From Medicago truncatula (taxonomy: Eukaryota > Streptophyta > Magnoliopsida > Fabales > Fabaceae): 64,000 bases of DNA. Shown one piece after another: positions 45,084-57,234 of this stretch (position 1 is its first letter; the number at the start of each line of letters is the position of its first letter). Where the stretch lies: positions 41,997,832 to 42,061,831 of the forward strand of contig NC_053046.1 in assembly GCF_003473485.1 (NCBI RefSeq), written 5' to 3'. The notes beneath the pieces are model-generated. The model ran no database searches and was not told the DNA's origin. It was given only the letters and a program-made list of their open reading frames with translations. Made by a program: the position numbers and the translations under genes.

Positions 45084-46200
45084 ACTTACCTAACACGGCA
45101 AATTGAAAAGATTCAGGCAGCTAGCTGATGAATTTTTGCGTATCAATCATATCTTTTTTTTACTTGTTACAAAATCTAATAAATACTGAGTAGATTTTGT
45201 CAAGAAATAAATATATGAAGGTAAGTAATTATTTTCATTTGAATTTACCTTCTAACAGCTACTGATTCTACGGGAAATTTGTTCCGTAGAATATAGTCTC
45301 TTATTTTATTTATTTATTTATTCTATCTTATCCTTGTTAGCAAAAACGAAATGTGGTAATTTTTTTTAATAGAAGGAAACACGATAAAGATAATTGTTTG
45401 AACCCATCTCTTTTTTTCATCTTGTAGAGTTACTTCAGAGAAAAAGATAAGAAAACTGGGTTCCATTTTGAACCCATCTCCACCAATGAGTTTTGGAGTA
45501 ATGGTTAAAATTTCATTCCAGTTTTCTTTTTTAAAGAATTTCATTCCATCCTTCAATATTATAAGTAAATATGTAACAAATTATTCGAAAATGTGATTTG
45601 AGTCTGATTTTCAAATGACTTTAGAGTTTATTCAAGAGGGTGTGCCACCTAGTCATCTCTATACGTCTCTAGTCTGGTACATCATGTTCCATTTTTTATT
45701 TTAGAGGAGTGAAAGTCTGTCCTTGTTTACAAGTTAAGTGTTTTATGCTTGTCCTTCTTTGTTTTAGTAACATTTATTCAGCAGATGAGAATCCAATTCC
45801 CAAGAACAATTTCTTGTCATTTGGAGTCTTCTTTTCCCACTGATCAACAAAAATATGTAATGAATATATAGATAAAGTACAAGTATGGAGCACAATTGTT
45901 TGGTAGTGGTACTATGATGGCACTCCTTGACCTCTACCATATGGAACACATTGCTACCAGTAGCTCTGCATGTTTTAATCAAAAAGTTTTTTTTATTTTT
46001 ATAATGGATTATCTTTTGGACAAGAAAGTATAATTTCACTAATTGATAACCAATTAATATTTGAGTCCTTCAAACTCTAACATTACCATGGACCACACCT
46101 TTACGTCAAACTCCAACACTACCATGGTCCACACTTTTAATTAAGAAGTAACTTCTAGACATCTGTACTTTAAAATTTCGGATCAGCAGTCCACGTGAGT

Positions 46201-46240
46201 ATACCTCATACATTTGCCGTATACCTCATACATTTGCCGT
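46201..46240. repeat. 20-bp tandem duplication
   Basis: ATACCTCATACATTTGCCGT occurs twice without change. Confidence 0.95.
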
Positions 46241-46563
46241 ATGAATTTCAAAACGCAAAATTAAAAGATAAAAAAGAATTTAGAGAGCTTGCTTTGGATA
46301 ATGTTTTATAGGCCTCTCACATTTCTCAAAAGCTCATCAGATTTATCAAATTATAATTCAAAATCGAGAATTACCCCAATTGTTATTTTTTTTTGTTCAT
46401 CACGTAACTTTTGATCAACGTATTTCAAAGATTTAACAATCTAAAAGACTTGTCATGCAAAATGATTGCTCAATAATTCCCTCAAATTTGATTGATTTTT
46501 TTTTAAAAAAAAAAAGTGAACAAATTTGAGGGGCTTAGTGAGCAATGACGTGGTTGATGATGT

Positions 46564-46597
46564 AGCCCAGTCAAAATATCCTACAAAAATAGGCCCA
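46564..46597 (+). promoter_or_regulatory. Two site II (TGGGCY) elements upstream of ATCase
   Basis: AGCCCA (46564-46569) and GGCCCA (46592-46597) are, in complement, TGGGCT and TGGGCC. They lie 100 bp or less upstream of the likely first, non-coding exon, which ends at a donor after 46804. Site II elements bound by TCP factors are typical of plant genes needed in dividing cells, which suits pyrimidine synthesis. No TATA box is obvious. Confidence 0.4.
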
Positions 46598-47307
46598 AAA
46601 CTTGTTGCCTCTTTAAGTAAAACAAAGGTATAGTTTCGATCAACTAAGCCGGCTTCTCTTACACACAGTTCAGTGGCATCTTTGTTTTCAAGCCGTTGCT
46701 TTTGCCTTGTCTTCAAAATTCCACCTTCGCGGTCTTCACACTGCACGCGCCTCCGCGTGATCCACCACCTCGCCGCCGCCTATTCCACATTCAATTTCTC
46801 CGAGGTACTGTTTTCTATATTCCCTTTTACGAAATACCTTTATTTCAACTTCGAAAAGACACACGTGTTAGCTTTATGAAGGTCTTTCATTTGTTAACAG
46901 AATAGTTCTTCATCTGGTTGTTTCACAAGTTGTTATAATACTGTGAAGTTTATGAGTATGAATATTTTAGTCTCTGGCTAAGCTTATGTATGAGCCTTCT
47001 GTTTTTGTGCTGTATTTGGTTTTTTGGTTCTGTTTTTTTTTTTTTTTTTTTTTTTTTTAGTTTGAGTAAATTTCTCGTTGTTACAATCTAGTGGTTTGGC
47101 TGAGAGGACACTATCTGTGTAATCTTGGATTCGAACTCAGGACACCGCACTTTCCCTCGTGTGCGTTTATTTGAGTATGTGTTGGCCACCAGGTGAATAA
47201 TGGAAAGAAAAAATGTTTGAGTAAAGTCAATATATTGGCTTGCTTAGTTTTCCATAGGGTGGGAGTTCTTGGTGAAGGAAATTGTATGTCACAGGTTGCA
47301 TTGCTTT

Positions 47308-47321
47308 GGGTTTAGGGTTTA
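47308..47321 (+). promoter_or_regulatory. Telo-box in the 5' UTR intron of ATCase
   Basis: GGGTTTAGGGTTTA contains a telo-box (complement AAACCCTAA) and is followed by TGGGCT. Telo-boxes often accompany site II elements in growth-related plant genes. Function here is inferred. Confidence 0.35.
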
Positions 47322-47866
47322 GTGGGCTGTTACTGTTATGTTGAAACTCTGTAATTTTGCTTCTTGTTCGGAGAGAGTATACCTCATGCTTCGGTGATAA
47401 ATTGAAAGGGGTTGGTCATTTGGATTGGATTGGGTTTATGGAATCAATCATTTTTTTTTTTTGGTGGTATACTATTTTTCTCTCAAAACTTTTGATTCTC
47501 ATTTCATCAAATATCTTTGTTTTATTGATCAAACTCACCTTGCTTTTCTCTTTTTGTTTTCTATTTTTCTCTCTGTCACTTTCCTCTCGTATTATCTTCA
47601 CTAGCTTGTTGGGTTTTGGACTATAGATTCTGCTGCCGTCTCTTTTGTCTCTTTGTATAGGAAAAAAATGATTCCACTCAAAGTTGTTTAATTTACTTTA
47701 CCTTTAAAACATATAATGTTACTTTCATGCTCTATTGCTCTTGAATATTAAATTCAATGTGTTTGTTAGTGTTCTATGTAATTTATTAATGAAGGACTTT
47801 GTAAATCATAGCAAACATGACCTTGTGTTGTATTTGTGTAGCTAATTGTATAGAACAAAAGTCACA

Positions 47867-50123
47867 ATGACTGCTACTTCTATGTTATTCTCGTGCTCTA
47901 TGCATGTCGGAGTTTCTAATCCAATGATGGCTTCAAAATCATCTGCGTGTTGTTTATCAAACCGGCCATCGAGTCATTCGAAGTCAATTTCATCATGTGG
48001 GCAGTTTGGAGTTTCGGGAAAATCAAAACTTTTGTGCCGGGCAAGTGCTCTTCAAGTTGAAAGTGCTCCTTCATTTTCTGTTGGGCAAAAGTTTCAATTT
48101 GATGATGTGATTGAAGCTCAACAATTTGATAGAGAAACTCTCAATGCTATATTTGAAGTTGCAAGGAGTATGGAGAATATTAGGAACAACTCATCTGGGA
48201 GCCAAATGCTTAAGGGTTACCTCATGGCTACTTTGTTTTACGAGCCTTCCACTAGAACCAGGCTTTCATTTGAGTCTGCCATGAGAAGACTAGGTGGTGA
48301 TGTTCTCACAACCGAAAATGCTAGGGAGTTTTCGTCTGCAGCTAAAGGAGAGACGCTCGAAGGTGCAACCCTTTTATTTGACAAAAGCAAAGTTCATTTG
48401 GGGATTCATTTCTTTTTGTTCTGTATGAAATTGAATTTTCATGTGAATCTACTTATTGCAGATACTATAAGAACAGTTGAAGGTTACTCTGATATAATTG
48501 TCTTGCGGCACTTTGAAAGTGGCGCAGCGAGAAGAGCTGCAACAACTGCTAGCATTCCAGTAATCAATGCAGGGGATGGCCCGGGACAGCATCCTACTCA
48601 GGTATGAGCGAATTTGTCGCGATATAGTTTAGTATTGCAAAATCCAATGCTTCACAAAGCAAGTAAATCTGATAAGAACATAGGATGATACATTTTTACA
48701 ATCTTTTTTCTAGTGTGGTATATTACTCGGAAATTTGAAGGGAGAATCCCTTATTTTGCTGATGCAGTCATAAGGGTTTTAAAACAGAAGCTAAAACCTA
48801 AAATTACCTTAAAATATACTTTAGTTTTTTATGCAGTGTTTTCTATGTTGATGCCTGCTCAAACTATTAACAGGCAAATTGCTAGGGCTGGCTGTAATTA
48901 TCATTATTATTTTGTCTCATGTGTATGAGTGTATCACGTTTATTATGTATATACCAGGTTCTAGCTGTCTACTATATATAGATTTCAAACTTTCAGAATA
49001 TTTTAGGCTAAACTTTAAGATAGAATCTCCTATAACCTCTTGTGTATTTGTAAATCATTTAATTTCTGTCTATTGAATAAAGAAAAGCCACATTAAACCC
49101 TGTAACTTTATCTTTAGAAGCTCGCTTGATTGACTTTTATCGTGATCTCTCTTGTTCTTATTTACCAACTGACAAGATGGTGATTTGAAGTTTGTTTACT
49201 ATTTAAGTTCTTTGTCTTTTAGAGCAAGAGAATACAAACATTGCAAATTTCGTTTTCAATTTTTATCATTTTTTTGTGCATGCTACTAAATTTATAATGA
49301 CTTGAATGGTAAATGAATGTGAAATGGATGGTCGTATATTTTCTACCAAGTGTTCTATCATCATTTCTATCTTTTAAAAAGTAAATGGATGGTGCCTTTT
49401 GAAATTTGTCAGGCACTTTTAGACATTTATACCATTGAAAGAGAGATTGGAAAACTGGACGGAATTAAAGTTGGGCTTGTCGGAGACCTTGCTAATGGCA
49501 GAACGGTTCGCTCACTTGCATACTTACTTGCCAAGTACCATGACGTGAAAATATATTTCGTCTCTCCTAATGTGGTCAAAATGAAGGTAATTGTTACAAA
49601 TACTACTATGATCTCATGAAGATGATATGAAATGTCAAGGGACATTACATGGCATGATGAGCTATAGTATTTTTTTTTTATAGGATGACATAAAAGAGTA
49701 CCTGACATCAGAAGGAGTAGAGTGGGAAGAAAGTTCTGATTTGATGGAAGTGGCTTCAAAGTGTGACGTAGTTTATCAAACTCGCATTCAGAAGGAAAGA
49801 TTTGGAGACAAAATTAACCTTTATGAAGAGGCAAGAGGCAAGTATATTGTAAATCAAGATGTTCTAAAGGTGATGCAAAATCATGCTGTTGTAATGCACC
49901 CTCTTCCAAGACTCGACGAAGTAAGTTCTTGCGACCATGTCATGAGATGTATCTACTTTGATAAGCATTGTTAGAATGAAATATAAACTAAATTAGTTGC
50001 TTTAATTTGATGCAGATCGAAGTGGAAGTCGATAGTGATCCAAGAGCTGCTTACTTTAGGCAAGCGAAAAATGGTCTATATATTAGGATGGCTCTATTAA
50101 AGGTTTTGCTTCTTGGTTGGTAA
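47867..50123 (+). CDS. PYRB: Aspartate carbamoyltransferase, chloroplastic
   Basis: Coding exons: 47867-48362, 48462-48601, 49413-49586, 49684-49920 and 50016-50123, giving 384 aa. A non-coding first exon ends at 46804 and joins at 47842 across a 1.0-kb 5' UTR intron. Residues 1 to about 65 are Ser-rich and basic, as in a plastid transit peptide. The enzyme condenses carbamoyl phosphate with aspartate, the committed step of plant UMP synthesis. The carbamoyl phosphate site is seen as STRTR (128-132) and HPTQ (209-212), and the aspartate side as HPLPR (342-346). Other family signatures are [12 protein letters not shown] and [11 protein letters not shown]. Length matches plant homologues. An upstream in-frame TTG extension is not a start. 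The first coding intron (99 bp) has no in-frame stop, so its retention would insert 33 residues; the family alignment requires its removal (ETLE then [11 protein letters not shown]). Confidence 0.95.
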
Positions 50124-51547
50124 AAGATGCGTTCACTTTCGAAGTGATCAAGATGATAAATTGTTTCAGGTGTTGTCTTAGTTTACTTGTTTTTGTATGT
50201 TGGCATGAGAGTCTCACATATACAGTGAGAAAGAGGAGGAAAAATAATTTTTAGACATTAGTATTAACTTTTGATGTGCAAGTTTTGTTTACTTACCAAA
50301 ATGCATGACCAAAGTTTTGTTCCTTACCGTATTAACCAGCGATGTATTGTTACAGTGTGCACTCTTAAGATTTATGGATACTTGACCATTTTTTTTTATT
50401 TTTTTTTTGAAAGGATGGACACTTAACCATGTTAACATTTTCATGAAATTGCTTACCTAAAATCACAATGTAATATTTTTCAAAGAACCGGTGTTTTATT
50501 AGCTCTACTATGAACAATACAGAGAACTTATTTCTTACACCTCATCTGATTCTCCAATGTTGTATTAAGAACATAAGTGAAGAGTGCTTATAAATATTAT
50601 ATTGATGTTATTATAAATGTTTTATTGACGTTCTTTCAAATAAAATGTTTTGTTGATGTTAAGTATCCAATTTTGTTATTTTTTAGGCCAAACATAAGTG
50701 AAGAGTTTTACGAAAATCACAAAGCTAGAGACAAATTTAAAAATTTGAAAGGACCAAACTGTTGTGTTCTGATAAACTTAATACTTCTTATATTTATAGG
50801 GAATAAATGTATGTCTCAAATATTATTTTAAGTTTTAACGTTCAATTTCCACTATCTTTAACATCCATCGATTATGATGAAATTGTCCAAATAACATGAT
50901 AAAATGGACAAAACGCTATTTTGGTCTTTTGAAAAAAAACTTGTTACGCTGGACCTGGACTCAAACGAAAACAAAATTAAATTCTTGATTGTTGTTTCCA
51001 TTAGTCACTTTAATCTTTGAAGTTAACCAATGATTTTAAGTCAGGGAAAAACGATGACATAGACAACTAAGAATCAAGGACCAATTTGACATAAACCTAA
51101 ATTCATCCCCCTCAAAGCTGTGAGTGTCTGGCCTCATTATAATGCTGCCGCTTCTCCCATGCTAACATATTCTCAATCCATAGAGTTTCTATCATGATTC
51201 TTAGGTGAATAGCTTTTGAAATTGGTTTATATCATAAGCTCAAACACTAAAAACAACTACAATACATGCAGTAGAATTTCCCTGCATAAACCATTCTCTA
51301 TCAGATTCAAGACTACAAACTTAGAACTCAACAAAATAGATATTATATCAAGCTCTATCTACACAAGAGTGGCTTCACAATCTCCCACAATATTCTTAAA
51401 TACCATAGTATAATGCAATCAAAGGAAAATGAGAAAAGCATCCCTAATCAAATATAAAAATAATATAATAATTTCAAGTTAAAAGTATAACTTGATGTAA
51501 GTTTAACTGCATTCCTTCAAAACAAAAAATAAACTTTAACTACATAG
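50124..51547. other. Convergent intergenic region
   Basis: The 3' flanks of two convergent genes (ATCase and MOCS3/CNX5) meet here. The sequence is AT-rich with short ORFs of no recognisable family. No transposon ends were identified. Confidence 0.5.
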
Positions 51548-54500
51548 CTAATAAGTGGGGAAGTTAGGATCAACATTTTGAGCCCAAGACTCCAAACCCC
51601 CAACAATATCCTTAGCAGAGGTAAAACCCATTTTGTGAAGGTATTGAACAGCCCTTTGAGAATCATTTCCCCTTCTGCATACTACATATAATTGTGCACT
51701 TGATTCAGAAACTGCGCCTTTTTCCTCTTCTTCGTCTTTCTTCAAAATTGACGATATTTCCGGCAACCTAGACTCTAAAGTTGAGAATGGAATGTTCAAG
51801 GAATTCGGAAGTGACACAATCTTGAAATGGTGAGCTGGTCTAACATCAACAAGCACATGTGGTTCCTTGTTGAGAGTTATTTCTTTGTACTCCATGCTGC
51901 TGATTCTTGATTCACTAGGAAGTAGATTTAACTTCAATGGAGGCTGCATTTGCATCGAATTGGAATGCATTAATGATATGGAAAAATATTATGAGTTTAA
52001 TGGAGATGCAGAATTGCAAAAATTAGTTTTACAATGACATCCAATGAAAACTCATCATATTGTCACATAAGCCCATTTTGTAAGTGTATTTTAAAAATAA
52101 CTACAAAATATTGAATTTTTTTATTAGACCACAGTGTAAAACAAATTTATGCGATAGTGCATGTCTCCTTTTCTCGAAGATTATTACTACTTTTCAAAAT
52201 TAGTAAGTTTTGGGATCAAGTACAGGGATTAAATTCCATTAGCAAAGGTTATATAATAGTTTACTTGGGCAATAGAAAACAAGTATAACAACCAAAATAA
52301 AACTTTAGTCACTGATGAGTTGGATTGGCACCCTGTGTTGGATGGAAGATTTTAACTTTCCTAAATACAAAAACTAACTTCTAATATTTGTGTCGGGCAA
52401 TTAGTAAAGTGTATAATTGTTTTCAGTTAGAAGAAATCATACCACACGCAAGGGAGTCTGAGTGAACTTCTCATAATCAAATTCTCGGAAGTACTGCTTA
52501 TTAAATCTTGCATTATCTCCACAAGCTTCACAATGCATAGACCTTCCTCTGATTTTCACCTGTGCAATAAGATTATATGATTGTTAGCTAATATATTATA
52601 TGTAAGAACTTGCTATAGACAATCTTAATACACAATCTTAATTTTTTTTCATTCTCATAACACATCCTGCAAACATAAGCATCCTTTTCTATCATTAGAA
52701 TTCTACATCTTAATTCCATCTTGTTGGGTAATGCGTAAAATAATGACCATAAGCAAGGTTGTGAATTTATTAACATACGACACGGATTCGTGAAGACAAT
52801 GCATCAAAAAGAAGCATCCTTCCGGAGAGTGGTTCACCAACTGCAGCAGCAATCTTAATTGCCTCGAGAGCTTGGAGACAGCCAATTATGCCAGGAACTG
52901 AAACGAACAGACCAAATATCACAAATTCAGAACAAATCGCAACAGCAGGGGAAAAATGGTTCGAATGAGATGCAATGTAATTTGAATCATGAATGATAAA
53001 TATTTAAAATGATAAAAAACCCTGCATCTAGTAATCAGAGCTTGGCTAATAGAGACATGTACAAGAACCAAACAATCAGACACATTTTTATGTTATTACC
53101 AAAGAAGATAGCATACCTACTCCTAGCACTCCATTGTCGGCGCAACTTTGGCATGCTGATCTAGGTGGTGGAGTTGGAAAGAGGCATCGATAGCAAGGAC
53201 CACCGTTGTGATTGTAGATAGTGAGCTGCATCATACGTTTTCCATGAGTTACCTCAAAATAATGTGATATAATCAAAGACATAAAGGGATGCGACAACAT
53301 AATTAGACATATACCTGCCCTTCCAATCCCACAGCGGCACCTGATACGAGGGGCTGCATGTGTACAACGAAAGCAATTAATTAAAGAAGTTGCAATAGAA
53401 GTAACTTTAACTTTTCCTATAAATCATGTTGTCTACATATGCGACAAAAATAAGCTAAAAATATGGTTGGGGAAACATTAATGGAGTGAAAATAAGAAAA
53501 AAAGATTCAAAAAGTCAAATGTATTTGGTCCACAATTTCACTTTTGGGATCTTTTTATTTATATTTAATTCCGGTGTATGAGAGAGCTAAAAAATTGCAA
53601 ATTTACAATGAATTCAAAATCTTGATTTGCCGCTTAGTGTGAAAATTGCACAAGGATTTTAGGGGCAAGAACTCATATAGCAACACATTTTGAATACTAT
53701 TGAAATTAATAAAGGCATTTCGCCCACAATCAATAGCATGCATCCAACCTAGCTCAGAAATCTAAATATTATTTGTTGAAATCAACCGTCATCTGTGTCA
53801 TAATATATGTGAAAGTTTCAATATTTTATGTTTCAACACACACATAACTTCCTTTTTTCTGAATTAATCTAGATATCATGTGCATCAATGAATCAATTGA
53901 CTAACAGAGTGCATTCACTCATGAACCTAAAAAAATATAGTAACTAAGGAAAAGCCTTGTTTAACATCAATTCAGACAGTCGCAATTTGTTCTTATATTG
54001 AAATAGTAAGATTTACCTTTCCTAGTACCACACAGCAGTCACTGATCAGATACCGGGTGGGAGCATTATCTGTTGCATCCACTATTATATCATATCTAGC
54101 AAATTCACATGATAAAAAAAGAAATCACACGCATTCAGCGGTAATATTCAAAAGGGAAACAAAAAACGTAAGGATCGAAGAAAACAGGCCTTAAGAAAAA
54201 AGAAAGACTGGTCTTATTAAAGAAAGGAAACATACTTGCTGAAAATTTCCAAAGCATTGGAAGTTCGCAAAGCTTCCTCGTGTTCCACGACTTCAACAGA
54301 TGAGTTGACCCTAAATATTCACAAAAACTTAGATCCAACAATAATGATACAAATTTGTTACGAACATTTGATCCAAAACCAACATGAATTGTAGGTGAGA
54401 TAAAAGAGAGCAACATACGCGCGACAAGCAGCAGCAGCGGATTTCACTTTTGGCTGACCAATATATGCTTCAGTGTGTATAATCTGAAACACAGCATGAA

Positions 54501-55828
54501 TGAGTTGAAGTGAATAAGATCAAAGTTACAAACAGGAAATAAAAAGTAAACAAAAAGATGCATGTTAACTACAACTTGTACTCGCAGAAGTGAAAAAACG
54601 ACCACACAACGTACACGAACAATAAACAAACTACATCATACATGTTGCACTATACCTGTCTATGCATATTACTGAGCTCAACCTTGTCATGATCAACAAT
54701 ACCCAATTTGCCTGTGCAATTTTTTAAAAAGTAAGCTTTAACGAGATTATAAAATAAGGCAACAATCATTAGAAAAGTGTGATATTTTACCAACACCAGA
54801 AGCTGCAAAATATAACAATGCAGGAGCACCCAATCCTCCAGCTCCCACAACTAAAATTGATGACTTCAGCAGATTTGCCTGCCCTGCAAACCATGGAAAT
54901 AAACAAAATGTAATTCAAAACAATTTTCAAAGATCTTGAATTGTTAAGGCTTAGAGGTTTCTAATTTCTATAAAGAAAATTGTAAACCAATTACTATATT
55001 CTAACGGTCGTTTATTTGAATTTATCTCCTGGCATAAACATTTGTGAGGCTATTTGGAAGAGATTATGGAATTTGCATGACATGTTTGTAAGTTTTTTTT
55101 AACTTATTTCTATAAGGTCTCAAGGATAGATTATGAAAACAACTTACAACTAATATGAAAAGAGTTCAAGTTTAATTAATTTTTTCTATAGAAACAGCTT
55201 ATAGATAAGTGCTTATATGATGAGCACTTATGATACAGCCTAAGGCCCTGTTTGAAAAAAAAGTAACTTATTTGCAGCTTATAGCATAAGCGCCTGTTAT
55301 GAAAAGTGCTTATATATAGGCTATTTTTATAGCATAAGATAAAATAAAGTTAAATTGTATAAGCTATAAGTTGTTTCAATAAGTTCTCTCAAACAGTCTC
55401 GCAAAATTTATGTCAGGTTTAATTATTTGAACACTAACCCTTAGCTCAAAACCAGTTTAATTAAATTAAGCAACCCCCAAACTAATTCTGATTAATATCC
55501 AACTATATCTAACATTTTCAATAAAAATGAAATTGCCCTTGAATATTTGATAGTGTAATTTAGATGAATGTGTAGTACCTTGAACACCAAAGGAAGGAAG
55601 AACAAGGTGGCGACTGTATCTATGAATCATGTGAGGTTCCAATCCATTTGTGGGGTATGGTGAAGAAGAACCATTGGATGATGCAGCAGAAGCAGAAGAA
55701 GCGTGTTGTTTTGGGAGATTAATATCTTTCAATTGAGATTCTAACTGTGATATTTTTTGTTCGATTTTGGTTTTTTCGCTCTTCAGTGATTCAAGTTCTT
55801 GAAGAATCTCTGAAGCCAAAGAAGACAT
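51548..55828 (-). CDS. MOCS3: MOCS3/CNX5: adenylyltransferase and sulfurtransferase
   Basis: Eleven exons: 55828-55579, 54883-54791, 54711-54656, 54483-54419, 54310-54236, 54095-54017, 53353-53315, 53225-53117, 52897-52779, 52559-52443 and 51943-51548. They total 465 aa with every phase consistent. A short coiled coil (about 3-36) precedes the E1-like domain, with the ATP loop GAGGLG (97-102) and VDHD (120-123). Zinc cysteines are C230/C233 and C305/C308; the catalytic Cys is expected at C247. Their spacing is the same as that recalled for human MOCS3. The C-terminal rhodanese domain carries its active Cys at about 423 ([11 protein letters not shown]). The enzyme adenylates and sulfurates the small proteins MOCS2A (molybdopterin synthesis) and URM1 (tRNA thiolation) in the cytosol. 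The ATG at 55828 was chosen because the upstream extension has only a TTG. It looks intact. Confidence 0.95.
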
Positions 55829-57234
55829 TGATTGATTCAGTTGTTCAGTGTTGACTTTGTTTCTGCTTAACGCACAACACAACACAACACAACAACACTC
55901 AACAAAATCAGGGTTTTCTATTCTAAGTACGATGTTACTGTTTTTTGTGGGGCAAATTTATTGTTCTTTTCTTTAGAGTGTATATTCAATTTAGTTAATG
56001 AAAAAAATTATTATTGAATCTAATTTGATCTCTTAGAAAAATAAAACCACCATTTCATCTTTGAGGAAAAAATGGAATAACTTAGTGCTTGTCTAAACCA
56101 CCATACAATTGCGCAAATTTCTTTGGCCAAGTTTTGGAGCTCTTCAAGACTAGATGTGATTTTTTGGCATGTTTCTCCGTCGAAGTTGAAGTCGGTGTTG
56201 AGACTTGATGCCCCAAACTAAGCCTTGTTTTTAAGGTTTTTTCTTTTTTCCTTTTATTTTGTCATTCTACCAAAAATAAACCACCATAAAAAATGGGATA
56301 GCTAGGTCCTAACAATAATTAGAAAGAGATAATTCAATCTCTATAGTAGAAAATGTCCATGATATTATTTTTCTTCAAAAAGTTATTTACTTTTATTCTT
56401 TTTCTTCTTTGTCATTCAAAACATTCATGATATTGTTGTAAAAAAAACATTCATGATATTAACTTCAATATTAAAACTTTAAAAAGGTTACAAAGAGTGC
56501 ACCAAAAACAAAATATAATATTATCTAGTTTATAGTTATTAGTTATAATGATGTATTTATATAGATGATGGTTGCTTGAATGCTAGTGAACAAGATTAAA
56601 TCACAGTTCTTCTCAATAATAAATAAAATAAATTTTCACTCTTATCTTTATTTTTACAATGATAGGTGAGAGGTAGTGATGGAGTAGAATTTGCAATTTG
56701 TTTTTGTATTTTTCTATAAATCAGACTAAATTACTTGGTTGTGTATCTTTGATTATTAACCAATTGGACAAGTTTAAAGCTTTGTAAACCATTTTTCTTT
56801 GAAAAGTTTAAAGTCTTGTTTATTTTGTAAAAACATTTTTCACATTTCATTTTATAATATTTGTGTAATTTTAATTGCTAATAAAGAAATAATAGATTCT
56901 TGAAGTGAACAATTGTGTATATTTTTTTGAAAAATGTCAAACAAATTGTTTTTATTATTTTTATAAATGTATCGTTCTTAACTAACATCTTATACCTTCT
57001 CTCAATCACAATAGTTCACTTCAAGAGTCACGCATATCTTCAAACTTAAGCATTAATTGTCTTGATGGAGATCTTCGATCTTGATGTTGACTTTCAAGAA
57101 CTAGATTATGTTAAGAAAAAAACATTCTTGCATGAACTCCTCCTTCTCATTTAGTTATTATTTTTATCATACAATGTCATTTAGCTAGAACTATCAAAGG
57201 TGGTTCATCAACAAATACATTAAACATCACCTTA
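55829..57234. other. Intergenic region between MOCS3/CNX5 and endoglucanase
   Basis: It holds the MOCS3/CNX5 promoter side (an ACAACACAACACAAC-rich leader) and the 3' flank of the endoglucanase gene. The rest is AT-rich without recognised genes or transposon ends. Confidence 0.5.

Larger units (their letters stand above)
44879..46560. other. 3' flank and intergenic region
   Basis: It contains the presumed SFSWAP 3' UTR with a local duplication and a small hairpin near 45267 (TTCTACGG ... CCGTAGAA). A 20-bp tandem repeat lies at 46201-46240, and there is a repeated CAAACTC..ACCATGG phrase near 46080-46130. There is no coding exon. Confidence 0.5.

Noticed and set aside
47041..47160. Poly(T) followed by a tRNA-like segment (GGATTCGAACTC)
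   Set aside because: Box B-like sequence only; no box A of good quality at the right spacing and no target duplication were confirmed.
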